Below, one piece after another: positions 5,487 through 5,820 of a stretch of 5,820 nucleotides of DNA; the stretch's first letter is position 1; each line of letters begins with the position of its first letter. Source of the DNA: Bacteroidales bacterium. Lineage in GTDB: Bacteria > Bacteroidota > Bacteroidia > Bacteroidales > UBA932. A model generated the notes under the pieces. That model was not told the origin of the DNA. It did no database searches and saw only the letters and a list, made by a program, of their open reading frames with translations. The DNA lies in NCBI GenBank assembly GCA_017631875.1, contig JAGBSL010000091.1, forward strand, positions 1 through 5,820, in the 5' to 3' direction. The position numbers and the translations under genes are program-made.

Positions 5487-5820
5487 TTAAATTTCGTTTA
5501 AAGTGATTGTTCTAGGGTTCTGTGCCTGGTGCGGATGCTCGTTACCTGCATAAAGGTGCAGATTGTTGATGAGTTTCGAACCAAGACGATTCTTAGGAAG
5601 CATACCCTTTACTGCCATCCTTAAGACTTCAGTAGGCTTCTTTGCCATAACCTCCTTAGGAGTAGTGAAGCGCTGGCCACCTGGATATCCAGTATAGCGA
5701 ACGTACACCTTGTCGGTCATCTTCTTACCAGTGAATCTAACCTTGTCCGCGTTGATTACGATGACGTTGTCACCGCAGTCCATGTGCGGAGTGAAAGATG
5801 CCTTGTTCTTACCGCGAAGA
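5487..5820 (-). CDS. rplM: 50S ribosomal protein L13 (uL13), N-terminus cut by the window edge
   Basis: An early-assembling protein of the large ribosomal subunit. The visible 110 residues form the C-terminal part of the protein. They start at [17 protein letters not shown] and include the family signatures [39 protein letters not shown] and [13 protein letters not shown], ending in ITLNEI. L13 in this phylum is about 150 residues, so roughly 40 residues and the start codon lie beyond base 5820. The Met encoded at 5781-5783 is internal ([10 protein letters not shown] precedes it in frame) and is not a start. The operon promoter should lie upstream of this gene, outside the window. Confidence 0.97.
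   Translation of the reverse strand, partial: LRGKNKASFTPHMDCGDNVIVINADKVRFTGKKMTDKVYVRYTGYPGGQRFTTPKEVMAKKPTEVLRMAVKGMLPKNRLGSKLINNLHLYAGNEHPHQAQNPRTITLNEI

Overview
The window looks like chromosomal DNA from a member of the Bacteroidota, most probably the order Bacteroidales. Three things point there: the minus-strand gene order rplM-rpsI-rpsB-tsf, ribosomal and EF-Ts proteins with Bacteroidales-like sequence and length, and start codons preceded by A-rich stretches rather than clear Shine-Dalgarno sites. The genus cannot be fixed from the sequence. No tRNA, rRNA, CRISPR array, transposase or phage gene was seen.

Left part (1-2613, plus strand). A UbiA-superfamily prenyltransferase with MenA-like motifs is cut by the left edge. 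It is followed with no gap by a CPBP-family (Rce1/Abi-like) intramembrane protease. An 18-bp perfect inverted repeat (1446-1492) separates this pair from a second one: an ECF-type sigma factor and, 7 nt downstream, an uncharacterised protein with a coiled-coil-like N-terminus and four predicted membrane segments. That protein is a candidate membrane partner of the sigma factor, possibly a non-classical anti-sigma factor.

Middle (2614-3032). This is a 419-bp convergent intergenic region without a credible gene but dense in structure. It holds a 21-bp inverted repeat, an imperfect pyrimidine/purine palindrome, a 157-bp element closed by perfect 24-bp terminal inverted repeats with smaller hairpins inside, and a rho-independent terminator for the minus-strand operon.

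Right part (3033-5820, minus strand). Read in the direction of transcription, the genes are rplM (50S protein L13, cut by the right edge), rpsI (30S protein S9), a 239-bp spacer, rpsB (30S protein S2) and tsf (elongation factor Ts). All serve translation, and they are probably co-transcribed from a promoter outside the window, with a possible internal start or control point before rpsB. The rpsI-rpsB spacer contains a widespread-looking REP-like motif, an imperfect direct repeat and, just upstream of rpsB, a 10-bp bulged hairpin that is a candidate S2 autoregulatory leader.

The protein-coding content is largely ordinary. The least explained parts are the 157-bp inverted-repeat element, the structured rpsB leader and the sigma factor/membrane protein pair.
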